The position numbers and the translations under genes were made by a program. Positions 47,411-55,756 of a stretch of 64,000 nt of DNA are shown piece after piece. This DNA is from Micromonospora acroterricola (GTDB lineage: Bacteria > Actinomycetota > Actinomycetes > Mycobacteriales > Micromonosporaceae). The stretch spans positions 62,001-126,000 of the forward strand of contig NZ_QGKR01000226.1 in the NCBI RefSeq assembly GCF_003172955.1, in the 5' to 3' direction. Below the pieces are notes generated by a model. It was not told the DNA's origin, did not search any database, and saw nothing but the letters and a program-made list of their open reading frames with translations. Position 1 is the first letter of the stretch; each line of letters opens with the position of its first letter.

Positions 47411-47737
47411 ATGTCGCCCGGCATGACGGATGGTGAACGGCAGCCCACCATGGCGCCGACGCCGATGAGGGTCGGGACCGGCCAGGCGGGGATGCGGGCG
47501 GCGGGCGCTGGCGCGACGTTTCGTCTCCCGCCAGAGGTGCTGATCCTGCCCGGCGTCGACGAGCCGTTACTGGCCGCGCCCGCCTCGCTGGCGCTGGCGT
47601 GGAAGCTGCTGTGGCTGGCCACCGACATGTACCCGCAAGGCAAGGACCTCTACGGCGCGTTCCTGCTCGGCGAACACACCGCCGTTGACCAAGCCCTCGT
47701 CCGCCAGCTCATGCCACGGGAACTCGAGGGGATGTAG
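47411..47737 (+). pseudogene. Fragment of a nucleotidyltransferase (AbiEii-like) protein
   Basis: The last 60 codons contain LAWKLLWLATDMYPQGKDLY then GAFLLGEHTAVDQALVRQLM, resembling the C-terminal helical part of AbiEii-like nucleotidyltransferases. The upstream part is Met/Pro-rich and not recognisable, and no nucleotidyltransferase GS/DxD motif is present. The start is not certain. I read it as a truncated gene; it could also be an uncharacterised short protein. Confidence 0.4.
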
Positions 47738-47758
47738 CGGCGGCCGTGCGGCGCACGA

Positions 47759-48040
47759 TCAGAAGGGTGCGGGTCCGCGGCCTGCCAACGACATCAACAC
47801 CTGCGTGGCGAGCAGCCTGCGGATGCCGGTGACGGCGACTGTCCCCATCCGATCGTAGGGCAGTTCCAATTGCAGCCCTTCGACCGCGTTGCGAAGGTCT
47901 GTCGTGATCTCGTCCGGACGGAATGTGCCGCCCCAGCCGTTGATTCCTCCGCGCTGGTTGGTACTGAGGGAAGCCATGCCGGATATGCATGCGCCGTCGA
48001 CCAGGATCAGCCTCGCAGGACCCGAGTAGGTCGTCGTCAT
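47759..48040 (-). CDS. Small hypothetical protein (DUF4873-like)
   Basis: 93 residues. It has a regular beta-strand pattern: SGPARLILVDG, GGINGWGGTFRP, GLQLELPYDRMGTVAVTGI and LSLAGRGPAPF at the end. The central WGGTF followed by a strand pair resembles DUF4873-type actinomycete proteins. The ATG at 48040 has GAAGGG about 9 bases upstream, better than ATG at 48046. The function is unknown. The bases 48050-48407 upstream hold no gene. Confidence 0.55.
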   Translation of the reverse strand: MTTTYSGPARLILVDGACISGMASLSTNQRGGINGWGGTFRPDEITTDLRNAVEGLQLELPYDRMGTVAVTGIRRLLATQVLMSLAGRGPAPF

Positions 48041-48407
48041 AGTCATCAACCCTTCAGGATGTAACGCCGTGCACCCCGGGTCCCGGCTGTCTGACAGTCA
48101 TCAGGAGGCGAGGCGTCGAGTCCGACCACGGTGTGGACCGCGACCGTACGTGCCTCAACCGTCGGGGTGGCGGCGATGCGGAATTCGGTTCGCTAGCGAT
48201 AAGGGTCGATGTCTGCGTCTGTCTGGCTCAGGAGCCAGAGGCGCGCTCTGGGCGAGCTGCCAGTTGGCCTGGGCAGACTAGCGCCCGAGGTTCGAATCGA
48301 TCCAGAGAAGAGAACACGGGGGACTGGTGACCGGGCTCCACACCGAGATGGCCAAACTTCTGCCGATCAGACGATTTTCGCGATGTCGCGGTGAGCGCAT
48401 GAAACGC

Positions 48408-48445
48408 CGAACGGCGGCCCGCTGAACCAGTCGGGCCGCCGTTCG
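48408..48445 (-). terminator. Terminator of the cold-shock gene
   Basis: Perfect 14-bp stem (48408-48421 and 48432-48445, cgaacggcggcccg) with a 10-base loop, about 12 bases after the csp stop in the minus direction. Confidence 0.85.
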
Positions 48446-48456
48446 TGAAGTGTGGA

Positions 48457-48660
48457 TCAAAGCGGGCGGATGTTCTCCGCCTGCGGGCCCTTCTGGCCCT
48501 GGGTGATGTCGAACTCCACCTTCTGGTTCTCGTCAAGGCTGCGGAAGCCGCTCGCCGAGATCGCGGAGAAGTGGGCGAAGACGTCGGCGCCGCCGTCGTC
48601 CGGGCTGATGAAGCCGAAGCCCTTGTCGGCGTTGAACCACTTCACGGTGCCTGTAGTCAT
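48457..48660 (-). CDS. CspA-family cold-shock protein
   Basis: 67 residues, the usual length. [20 protein letters not shown] contains RNP1 (KGFGFI) and [10 protein letters not shown] contains RNP2-like DVFAHF. It binds single-stranded RNA or DNA and melts structure at low temperature. The ATG at 48660 is chosen over in-frame 48693 because GAAGGAGC lies about 9 bases upstream. The long upstream region carries a second hairpin on the minus strand. It is monocistronic, with its own terminator. Confidence 0.95.
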   Translation of the reverse strand: MTTGTVKWFNADKGFGFISPDDGGADVFAHFSAISASGFRSLDENQKVEFDITQGQKGPQAENIRPL

Positions 48661-48753
48661 GTCTGCTCCTTCGCAGGCTGTTAGAGGCCGCACTGTGCGG
48701 ACCCTGACGCCGCCGCGTTGATCACCCGCATCGAAACGACACGAAAAACGAAA

Positions 48754-48790
48754 GGCGCCTGGATGGGTTTCAGATGCCCCATCAGGCGCC
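48754..48790 (-). promoter_or_regulatory. Hairpin with T-tract upstream of the cold-shock gene
   Basis: Read on the minus strand, ggcgcctg pairs with its complement with a short bulge extended by an atggg-type arm, and the hairpin is followed by tttcgtttttcg. It lies about 95-130 bases before the csp ATG. It is either a terminator of a gene upstream, now lost, or an attenuator in the csp leader. Confidence 0.5.
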
Positions 48791-48884
48791 GGAAAACGTC
48801 TACGGAAATCAAAACTGCAACTAGGTCACCGTAGCACATGATCCATGGTCGATCCCATGGCGGTGAGTGGGCTGGTCGTCGTGC

Positions 48885-49131
48885 CCACCGTGCGTGGGCG
48901 CGGTTGGGGTGTGCTCCGGCGTCGACAAGCTGGTATCCGTAGGGTGGCTGGCCGCCGAGGTAGCGGCCCTGCTCGCGGGTCTGTGCCTGCATCGCCACAG
49001 TGGTGCGCAAGCGCGTTGCCCTCCCGCTTGGCCTGTGCCCCGAGCAGCATCAACAGCGCCTGCTGAGTGACGTCCTGAAAGTCGCCGGCCCGTCCGTCTC
49101 GGCGCCACAGTTGCACGCCGTGCCGCTGCAA
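48885..49131 (-). pseudogene. Serine recombinase (resolvase/integrase) relic
   Basis: Minus-strand readings give HGVQLWRRDGRAGDFQDV, then LMLLGAQAKRE, and after a frameshift near 49010 AMQAQTREQGRYLGGQPPYG then YQLVDAGAHPNRA. This matches the end of the catalytic domain and the start of the recombinase domain of actinophage-type large serine recombinases. The catalytic Ser region and the zinc/HTH part are missing. The rest of 48661-49463 contains protein-like pieces (IGHGGLPLVDTFVPFDAT near 49300) that I cannot place. Confidence 0.65.
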
Positions 49132-49463
49132 CAGAGCGGCCCTCGCTTGGCGGAATCACCGGCTACGACGTTCAGGCGCGCGCTGCCGGGTGTGCTCGCG
49201 ATGTCGGGCATGGTGTCGTACCGGCGCTGGTGGATCTCAGCGAGCTTCACGCCGATCTCCGGGTCCGGGTCGTCCGTGGCGTCGAACGGCACGAATGTGT
49301 CTACCAGCGGCAGTCCACCATGGCCGATGGGGAGGTGCCAGGCGGACCATGTACTCGGCACAGCCTTGACGTGTTGACGGCCGGTGCCACGGGCGGGAAC
49401 GCCAGGTGCGGTGCGGTCCGAACTCCTTGCCGGCGTCGAGGTCCGCGCGCTGGTTCTAACGAC

Positions 49464-50630
49464 CTACCGGCAGGTGGGCGACCCTGCTCGCCGGTAGGGC
49501 CGGAAGAATTCGCGCAGTTCCTCGGCGTACGACCGCGGCTGCTCGAACGGGGCGAAGTGCCCGCCGCGGACGTGTTCGGTCACTCGCACGGTGTTGGCGA
49601 TCCGATCGAGCCAGGCCCGTGGCGGTCGTACAAGATCGGCGGGAAACAGCGAGAAGCCTGACGGTACGTCGACGCGGCGGGCGTGCTGTGCGGGCGGGAT
49701 GGCGCTGTTGGCGCGGTACATCCGCATGGCCGAGCCGATCGTGCCGGTGAGCCAGTAGATGGTGATGTTGGTGAGAATCTCGTCACGGGTGAAGGCGCGT
49801 TCGACGTCGCCGCCGCAGTCGCTCCACGTACGCAGCTTCTCCACGATCCAGGCGGCGAGCCCGGCGGGTGAGTCGTTCAGCCCGATGGCTGCGGTCTGCG
49901 GCTTGGTGCGGTGCATGGCGGCGTAGGCACCCTCGGCCGTGGCCCAGTCGGTGGCGCTGTTGAGGAAGTCACGCTCCTCGGGCGCCAGGTCGGCGCGGTC
50001 GCCGAGATAGACGGGCAGGCCCGCGTCCATGCGGTGCACGCCGACGACTCGGTCGGGATGGTCAAGGGCGAGGTAGCGGCTGATCCCGCTGCCGATGTCG
50101 CCGCCGGCCGCGCCGAAGCGTTCGTAGCCGAGGCGGTCCATGAGTTCGGCCCACAGCCCTGCGACCGCAATGGTGTCCGGGGGTGTTCCGGTGGGCCGGT
50201 CGGAGTAGCCGTAGCCAGGCATGTCCGGCGCAACGACGTCGAACGCGTCGGCAGGATCTGCGCCATGTGCGCCGGGATCCGTCAGCAGCGGGATGACCTT
50301 GGTGTATCGCCAGAAGGAGTCGGGCCAGCCGTGGCTCAGTATCAGCGGCAGTGCCGTCCCGGCTGGCGCTTTGGCGCGGGCATGGACGAAGTGGACGCGA
50401 TGCCCACCGAGCGTCGTCCGGTAGCGGGGCAACCGATTGAGCGCCGCCTCCTGCGCCGGCCAGTCGAACCCGTCGGCCCAGTAGTCGGCGAGCTCGCGTA
50501 GGTACGCCACGTCGACGCCCTGTGACCATCCCGCGTCCTCGGGCGCGTCGGGCCACCGCGTTGCCCGAAGCCGTGCGCGGAGGTCGTCGAGAGCGGCAGG
50601 ACTCGTGCTCGTGGTGAACGGCTCGGTCAT
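49464..50630 (-). CDS. Epoxide hydrolase
   Basis: 388 residues of the EHN-type epoxide hydrolase family. An N-terminal cap-like domain contains LDDLRARLRATRWPDAPED and AALNRLPRYRTTLGGHRVHF. The alpha/beta core has the oxyanion HGWPDSFWRYTKV and the nucleophile Asp178 in GAAGGDIGSG. The catalytic His lies near residue 360 in GGHFAPFEQP. It opens epoxides to diols. The ATG at 50630 is chosen over the in-frame 50702. The neighbouring PNPOx-fold gene on the same strand may belong with it. Confidence 0.9.
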   Translation of the reverse strand: MTEPFTTSTSPAALDDLRARLRATRWPDAPEDAGWSQGVDVAYLRELADYWADGFDWPAQEAALNRLPRYRTTLGGHRVHFVHARAKAPAGTALPLILSHGWPDSFWRYTKVIPLLTDPGAHGADPADAFDVVAPDMPGYGYSDRPTGTPPDTIAVAGLWAELMDRLGYERFGAAGGDIGSGISRYLALDHPDRVVGVHRMDAGLPVYLGDRADLAPEERDFLNSATDWATAEGAYAAMHRTKPQTAAIGLNDSPAGLAAWIVEKLRTWSDCGGDVERAFTRDEILTNITIYWLTGTIGSAMRMYRANSAIPPAQHARRVDVPSGFSLFPADLVRPPRAWLDRIANTVRVTEHVRGGHFAPFEQPRSYAEELREFFRPYRRAGSPTCR

Positions 50631-50823
50631 GATGGAACGGTACGAGATGATCGGCCCGCGTTGACGTCTGCCGCATGACGAGCAGTTCGTGTCGGTCGGC
50701 ACACCCGCTCCGGCCCCTCGTCATGGTCCGCCAGTCGATCTCACACGTATCGCGGCTGATCAGTACGCCGCCGCTGCGGCGGGTCGTCTGACGACCGGCT
50801 GCGTCGGCTCGGTGACGTGCCCG

Positions 50824-51483
50824 TCATTCGTACCGGTACCTCAGCGAGTCCGCCTCCGCCTGCTCGATGTCAGCGATCGTCAGCTCCGGCATCCGCAGCT
50901 GGGCCAGCGTCACCTCGGCCGAGGTCGGCTGGGCGTCCGCCGGCAGCCACTGCTCCGGCTTCCAGGCCCCGCTGCGCAGCAGCGCCTTGGGGCAGTGCGG
51001 GTAGACCTCCTCGATCCCCAGCACCAGCGCACTGGCCGGCGGCTTGCCCACGGCGGTCAGCTGCGACAGCAGGTCGGGGCGAGTGGAGACGCAGGCCCGG
51101 CCGTTCACCCTGAGCGTCGTGGTGCGCCCCGGGATGACGAACAGCAGCCCGGCCCGCCCGGTGGTGACGACGTTCTGCAGGCTGTCCAGACGCTTGTTGC
51201 CGGTCGCGTCCGGTATCGCCACCGTCCGTGCGTCCAGGACGGCGACGAACCCGGCGGGGCCGCCGCGCGGGGAGAGGTCACAGTTACCCTCGGCGTCCAC
51301 GCTGGCGACCAGGACCAGCGACGAGCACGCGATCAACCGCCGGGTCTGCTCGGTGAGTTCGGTCATCTGCTTCCGCACGGCCGCGTCGCTGGGGAGTTCG
51401 TAGGCCCGGCGCAGCGCCTCCTGGTCGGGCACGGCGTCGAGGCGCAGCGAGTCGAAGGCACTGGCGGCAGGCGCTGGCGTCAT
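50824..51483 (-). CDS. Pyridoxamine 5'-phosphate-oxidase-fold FMN protein
   Basis: 219 residues. The split-barrel FMN-binding domain is visible as LVLVASVDAEGNCDLSPRGG, then VAIPDATGNKRLDSLQNVV and GRAGLLFVIPGRTTTLRVNG. This subgroup occurs in actinomycetes; members often use FMN or F420, not pyridoxamine phosphate. The start at 51483 is ATG in MTPAPAASAF; the in-frame 51531 is disfavoured. The function is unknown, probably a small redox enzyme. Confidence 0.85.
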   Translation of the reverse strand: MTPAPAASAFDSLRLDAVPDQEALRRAYELPSDAAVRKQMTELTEQTRRLIACSSLVLVASVDAEGNCDLSPRGGPAGFVAVLDARTVAIPDATGNKRLDSLQNVVTTGRAGLLFVIPGRTTTLRVNGRACVSTRPDLLSQLTAVGKPPASALVLGIEEVYPHCPKALLRSGAWKPEQWLPADAQPTSAEVTLAQLRMPELTIADIEQAEADSLRYRYE

Positions 51484-51495
51484 GCCGCCGACCCT

Positions 51496-51597
51496 AATGG
51501 ACCGACCTGGCCGACGACCTGACCGGAACACTTACCTGCCAGAACCAATGGACCGACCTGGCCGACGACCTGACCGGAACACTTACCTGCCAGAACC
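51496..51597 (+). repeat. 51-bp perfect tandem duplication
   Basis: Two identical 51-base copies (51496-51546 and 51547-51597). The period is 17 codons, and in the plus-strand frame each copy encodes WTDLADDLTGTLTCQN. No third copy is seen. Confidence 0.95.
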
Positions 51598-51794
51598 TTG
51601 GCGCAGGTCGCGACGCAGTGGTGTCGAAACTCGTGGACACGACGTTCACCGACGATCAAGCGGTGTCAGAAGCGACGTACTCCCTGCTGAGCCGCGTCGG
51701 TTCTCTCGAACCGCTGCTGCTCCACCCCGAGGTGCAGCACCTCGTCACCGCACGCCTGGGCAAGGTCTACCAGCTCGGTGTCGGCAATCCCTGA
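51498..51794 (+). pseudogene. 3' remnant of an unknown plus-strand gene with a duplicated segment
   Basis: A plus-strand frame stays open from just after a stop at 51495-51497 to a stop at 51792-51794. The sequence looks coding: after the duplicated WTDLADDLTGTLTCQN it reads LGAGRDAVVSKLVDTTFTDD, then QAVSEATYSLLSRVGSLEPL and HPEVQHLVTARLGKVYQLG. There is no start codon with a ribosome site before the repeat (GTG near 51621 is possible). I recognise no family. A short 7-bp hairpin follows at 51797-51813. It may be a truncated gene or a short functional protein starting at GTG. Confidence 0.4.
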
Positions 51795-51850
51795 CCGTTC
51801 GTCCGGGACGAACAGGTTCGCCTGGGGTTGGTTCGTCGCTTTCCGGCTAT

Positions 51851-52477
51851 CTAGGCGACTCGGGCGGCCGTGGCCGTGCCGGCGGGGCAGATGACGAGCA
51901 GGCAGCTCTCGACCCGTACGTCGTCGATGACCGGGCCGAAGGCGCCCACCGTGGTGCTGGCGAACCGCAGGACCGTGGTGGCGGACAGGACGTTGGTGAA
52001 ATAGAACGTCCGGTACACGTACCCCATGGCGGATGGCGTGTGGCCGGCGGTGTCGAAGGAGAAACTGTCGACGGTCTGGCCGTTGGCCGTGACCTTGCCC
52101 GTCGCGACGAGGGGGCCGTTGTCGGGGTTGCCGGCGAGGGCGTAGCTCACTCGATAGGTGGTGAGCAGCTTCGTGGGCAGCGTACGGGCGACCGCGCCCG
52201 AGCTGAACCCGTTGAGGTCGAGTGACTGGTTGCCTTCCGCGGCCTGCCAGTCGCGGGTCAGGCCGACGCTGCCGGTGGTGACGGTCCACGCGCCGAACTG
52301 CTGGCCGGCGACAAACTCCGTGAAGTCGCCGTTGACGGCGGGGCTCTCGAAACCGTCGGAGAAGACGGGGGCCGCCGCGGCCGGACTTCCCGTCAGGGCG
52401 GCCAGTAGGGCGGACAGCGCCACCGCCAGCGCGACTCCGATTGCCGTGCGATGGGTACGCGAACGCCTCGATGCCAT
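51851..52477 (-). CDS. Secreted choice-of-anchor-C / DUF642-like protein
   Basis: 208 residues. A signal peptide (about 1-36, AIGVALAVALSALLAALTG, cut near AAAAP) precedes a DUF642-like beta-sandwich: PVFSDGFESPAVNGDFTEFV, then GAWTVTTGSVGLTRDW, EGNQSLDLNG and TTYRVSYALAGNPDN. The last 12 residues contain CLLVICP, a possible anchor. GGAAGGG lies 7 bases before the ATG at 52477. Such domains bind cell-wall sugars, but no function is established here. Confidence 0.75.
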   Translation of the reverse strand: MASRRSRTHRTAIGVALAVALSALLAALTGSPAAAAPVFSDGFESPAVNGDFTEFVAGQQFGAWTVTTGSVGLTRDWQAAEGNQSLDLNGFSSGAVARTLPTKLLTTYRVSYALAGNPDNGPLVATGKVTANGQTVDSFSFDTAGHTPSAMGYVYRTFYFTNVLSATTVLRFASTTVGAFGPVIDDVRVESCLLVICPAGTATAARVA

Positions 52478-52852
52478 GCTTGCCCTTCCGACGTAGGTGT
52501 TGCCGGGGCGGTGCCGGGACTCCGTGTCGCGGGTCGGCCACCGGAGGCTGAAGGATCGATGCCTGTCAGTGACGCTACGGTGACGCCGCAAGCGCTGGCA
52601 AGGCGATTCAATTCCCGACAGTCGACCAAAACCTGACAGCGGTTGAGTATCGGAGGGCCTTGACATCAACATGCCCCAGCGGCGAATGCCTGCTCGGCTG
52701 CCTGGAAGACACTGCGATGGACCAGAGGGCGTCGCGCGCCGACGAACGAACGACACGGGGCCTGAAAAGGTCCATTGCTGCTCGCCGGCCTTGCAATGGC
52801 TCCCGCTGCGCGGCGGCCGGCGCGCCGGCCAGGACCTTGATGGCCACCGTGC
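52478..52852. other. Intergenic region without a supported gene
   Basis: 375 bases. It contains the promoter of the secreted anchor-C protein. I see no gene, repeat or long hairpin. Confidence 0.35.
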
Positions 52853-53137
52853 CTACAGCCCGTCGTCCAATGTCCGCCGTTCCAGTTGCTCAGGTGACGC
52901 GACACGCGCCGCGAGGAGGCCGCCGATCCCGGGGATGAGCGCGAGCAGCCATACCTGGTGACGTCCGCCCATGACGAGGATGGCTGTGATGACCGTGGCA
53001 GTGTAGGCGAGTCCATGCACAGGACCGAGGACACGGGAGACTTCCGGCAGGTGGACGGTGACGATGTTCACGAGCATCAGCAGGAGTGTGACGAGCTCTG
53101 CCGTGCCGACGGTCTGCAGGATGCGACGTGGGCTCAC
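52853..53137 (-). CDS. DUF3817-domain membrane protein
   Basis: 94 residues with three hydrophobic helices (about 10-30, 45-60 and 65-80). The segment LGPVHGLAYTATVITAILVM matches the DUF3817 pattern, where a GxxHG motif precedes the second helix. Its start overlaps the stop of the DUF2269-type gene (ATGA). It is the last gene of the DJ-1 operon. The function is unknown. Confidence 0.75.
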   Translation of the reverse strand: MSPRRILQTVGTAELVTLLLMLVNIVTVHLPEVSRVLGPVHGLAYTATVITAILVMGGRHQVWLLALIPGIGGLLAARVASPEQLERRTLDDGL

Positions 53138-53619
53138 AGTCCGACTCCCGTGGTCGAGCCAGGACGGTAGATCATCAGAACGACGACGATCGCCCAGAGC
53201 AGGTTGAACACGCCCGTCAGCATCCCGAGTCGGCGTGCGGTCCCGTCAGGCATCGACCCGCCGGCGTCGTTCGCGCCCATGTCGAGCGCGCGGACGACGT
53301 GTTTCTGACCGGGCAGAATGAACGCGATCAGCATCGCGGCCGCAGCGGCAGTCAGGATCATGGAGATGATCAGCCAGGTGTCGCCGAGCACGCCGATACT
53401 CGCGCCCGTGGCGAGGCCGAACACCGGAACGAGTACGCCGATTACTGCGTAGACGCGTGTGATGCGGTGCAGGATGCGCACCGCCACAGCCTTCCTCGGG
53501 TCGTCTGGTGCGGCGAGGGCGTGACGCGCGGAGCGCGGGAACATGCTCGCGGCGATGGCGACCGGGCCAATGGTGAGAATGGCCGCGAGCACATGGACCG
53601 ACAGCAGGAATGCACTCAC
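53134..53619 (-). CDS. DUF2269-like membrane protein
   Basis: 161 residues with four hydrophobic helices: LLSVHVLAAILTIGPVAIAA (with the first-helix His), RVYAVIGVLVPVFGLATGA, WLIISMILTAAAAAMLIAFI and GVFNLLWAIVVVLMIYRPG. This matches the DUF2269 family of small integral membrane proteins. It overlaps both neighbours by four bases (ATGA), indicating one transcript. The function is unknown. Confidence 0.75.
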   Translation of the reverse strand: MSAFLLSVHVLAAILTIGPVAIAASMFPRSARHALAAPDDPRKAVAVRILHRITRVYAVIGVLVPVFGLATGASIGVLGDTWLIISMILTAAAAAMLIAFILPGQKHVVRALDMGANDAGGSMPDGTARRLGMLTGVFNLLWAIVVVLMIYRPGSTTGVGL

Positions 53620-53951
53620 GCGCTGGTCCGCTCGCCGCTCACGCGCGTCCGCGGCAGCCGCCCGGCGCGGGACTCGCCGGAGAGGGCGTCGCCGTTGACT
53701 GTGACGTCATAGTCGAGGTTGAGGCGCAGTGGCTTGGTGATGCTCTGCCGCCAGGTGACGCGTTGGCCGGTTGGGTCGTCGTGGACCACGATGTCGGTGA
53801 GGGGCGTGGTTTCGCCAGCGCCGGTGGCGCTACCGCGCATCACGCCATCCTGTTCCTCGAAGTGGTAGTTGGCCTCGATATTGCCGACGGGCGTCTTCAT
53901 GCGTAGCAGCCAGGTTCCGGCGATGGTGTTCATCTGCTTGGTGACGTCCAT
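53616..53951 (-). CDS. Small hypothetical protein in the DJ-1 operon
   Basis: 111 residues, soluble. MNTIAGTWLLRMKTPVGNIE, NYHFEEQDGVMRGSATGAGE and ITKPLRLNLDYDVTVNGDAL form a beta-rich pattern similar to lipocalin-like or DUF-type small binding proteins. The ATG at 53951 is chosen; a longer in-frame reading is Arg/Pro-rich. The end overlaps the DUF2269 start. I cannot name a family. Confidence 0.6.
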   Translation of the reverse strand: MDVTKQMNTIAGTWLLRMKTPVGNIEANYHFEEQDGVMRGSATGAGETTPLTDIVVHDDPTGQRVTWRQSITKPLRLNLDYDVTVNGDALSGESRAGRLPRTRVSGERTSA

Positions 53952-53976
53952 TCTCAGAGGGGGCGGGGTGGATGCA

Positions 53977-54636
53977 TCAGGCCGCACGCTGACCCGTGGT
54001 CTTCCAGGTGGTGCCGCGACGCTCGTACTCGAATAGCTCCTCGACCGCGTGCGCGGTCTGGGAGCCGAAGTCTCGTTCGAGCAGGTAGAGGGCCACATCG
54101 AGGCCTGAAGTAACGCCGCCGCCACTGATGAGGTCGCCGTCGTCCACGACGCGGGCGCGGACGGCGTTCACCCCCGTGGCGTCGAGCAGGTCGATGCCGA
54201 GCACGTGCGTGGTCGCGGTGCGGCCTTCGAGGAGACCGGCCATCGCGAGTGCGAGTGATCCCCCGCAGAAGGCCGCGACGGTGATGTCCGGGTTGTCGAG
54301 CGCGCGACGGATCAGGGGCATCGCGTCGCTCGACGCGAACCGGCCCAGGAGTACGGGGATGGTCTCGTCGCCGGCGTCTGGGTCTCCATCGACGGGGCCG
54401 ACTGCCCCTGGGACAACCACGTAGCCGGGTGCGTCCGGGTCGAGCGTGGCGGTGGCTGTCAGCGTGATCTGGGGGTTGCCGGATCGCACCACGCCGGGAC
54501 CGCTCGCGCTGACGAGCTTCACGGCGAGCGCGTCACCGAGGAAGTCGCTTCCGGCGGTCAGCACCTCGAACGGGGCGATGACGTCGAGCGGGTCGAACCC
54601 GTCGAAGAGCACGAACTGGACGTGGAACTGAGGCAC
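53977..54636 (-). CDS. DJ-1/PfpI family protein
   Basis: 219 residues. The fold is visible from FVLFDGFDPLDVIAPFEVL, through GYVVVPGAVGPVDGD, to the nucleophile elbow VAAFCGGSLALAMAG with Cys124. The acid Glu and His found in amidases of the superfamily are less clear (THVLGIDLLD). GGAAGGG lies about 7 bases before the GTG at 54636. It heads a four-gene operon and is divergent from the GlxA-type regulator. It may be a glutaminase-like or stress-sensing protein; the exact activity is unknown. Confidence 0.85.
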   Translation of the reverse strand: MPQFHVQFVLFDGFDPLDVIAPFEVLTAGSDFLGDALAVKLVSASGPGVVRSGNPQITLTATATLDPDAPGYVVVPGAVGPVDGDPDAGDETIPVLLGRFASSDAMPLIRRALDNPDITVAAFCGGSLALAMAGLLEGRTATTHVLGIDLLDATGVNAVRARVVDDGDLISGGGVTSGLDVALYLLERDFGSQTAHAVEELFEYERRGTTWKTTGQRAA

Positions 54637-54758
54637 GAGCGATCCCTTCCGACGGGCGTTTCCTCCTATGTTTGCGATCCACCGACGTGGGACGCAATGG
54701 CTGTCAAGACGAAGAGCGCCTGAATCTGGCCACCCGCCAAGTGCCTTACCCTGTGGGG

Positions 54759-55712
54759 ATGTACACCGTCGTCGTGCTCGCGCTCCCAGACGCGATTGCC
54801 TTCGATATGGCCACCCCCATTGAGACCTTCGGGCGCGTGCGCCTACCGGACGGCCGCCCGGGATACCGGCTCGTCGTCGCCGGCCACGAGCCATCGGTCC
54901 AGGCTGGTCCGCTGCGCCTGGCCATTGATGAGGAGCTGGACGCGATCGAGCGGGCAGACCTCGTCGTGGTGCCGGGAAGGAACGACCCGTTGCAGCCGTC
55001 GCCGCCCGCTGTTCTCGCAGCCCTGCGGGCCGGAGCGGAGCGCGGGACGCGAATCGCGTCGATCTGCGTCGGCGCGTTCACGCTGGCCGAGGCGGGCCTG
55101 CTCGATGGCCGAGACGCGACGACCCACTGGCTCGCCGCGGACGAGCTCGCACGAAGGCATCCCGCTGTCCGGATGAACCCCGACGTGCTCTACACCGACA
55201 ACGGGAGCATCCTGACGTCCGCCGGAGCCGCGTCCGGTCTCGACCTGTGCCTGCACATCGTCCAACGCGACTACGGGGTGGCCGTCGCGGCGGACGCCGC
55301 CCGCCTGGCCGTCGCGCCGCTGCACCGTCCGGGAGGACAGGCGCAGTACATCGTTCGGAACCGCGCAACCTCGCGGACGTCGACTCTGGAACGAGCGCTC
55401 TCCTGGATCGAGGCGAACGCCCACCGTGACCTCACCCTCGCGGACATCGCCGCCGCGGCCGGCATGAGTGTGCGCACGGTGACACGTCGATTCAAGGACG
55501 AGACAGGGCAGAGCCCCATGCAGTGGGTGTCGGGGGTGCGCATCCGTCACGCGCAGGACCTGCTTGAAACGACCGACCACACCGTCGATCGGATCGCTGC
55601 CCAGACCGGTTTCCCTTCGACGAGCAACTTCCGTGCCCAGTTCGGACAACTCCTCGGCGTCACACCGGGCGCATACCGCAAGGTCTTCCGTCCGCAGTCG
55701 TCGAGGGTGTGA
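54759..55712 (+). CDS. GlxA-type transcriptional regulator (DJ-1-like domain plus AraC HTH)
   Basis: 317 residues. Residues 1-170 form a DJ-1/PfpI-like domain (VLALPDAIAFDMATPIETFG, then RIASICVGAFTLAEAG with Cys103), and residues 215-310 an AraC HTH (AHRDLTLADIAAAAGMSVRT, then FPSTSNFRAQFGQLLGVTPG). The ATG at 54759 with GTGGGG before it is preferred over upstream in-frame starts. It is divergent from the DJ-1 operon (122-base spacer), so it likely regulates that operon, with the DJ-1-like domain sensing the same ligand. Confidence 0.88.
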   Translation: MYTVVVLALPDAIAFDMATPIETFGRVRLPDGRPGYRLVVAGHEPSVQAGPLRLAIDEELDAIERADLVVVPGRNDPLQPSPPAVLAALRAGAERGTRIASICVGAFTLAEAGLLDGRDATTHWLAADELARRHPAVRMNPDVLYTDNGSILTSAGAASGLDLCLHIVQRDYGVAVAADAARLAVAPLHRPGGQAQYIVRNRATSRTSTLERALSWIEANAHRDLTLADIAAAAGMSVRTVTRRFKDETGQSPMQWVSGVRIRHAQDLLETTDHTVDRIAAQTGFPSTSNFRAQFGQLLGVTPGAYRKVFRPQSSRV

Positions 55713-55756
55713 GCGACGGTGGAAGTGGAAGGAGCCGGGCCCGGCGGCCCCCAGAG

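Noticed and set aside
48289..48298. GGTTCGAATC resembling a tRNA T-loop
   Set aside because: The flanking bases do not pair as a T-stem, and no D-arm, anticodon arm or acceptor stem lies upstream; not a tRNA.
49050..49361. Minus-strand open frame with IGHGGLPLVDTFVPFDAT
   Set aside because: Protein-like in part, but no family, no ribosome site and surrounded by recombinase debris; not enough to call a gene.
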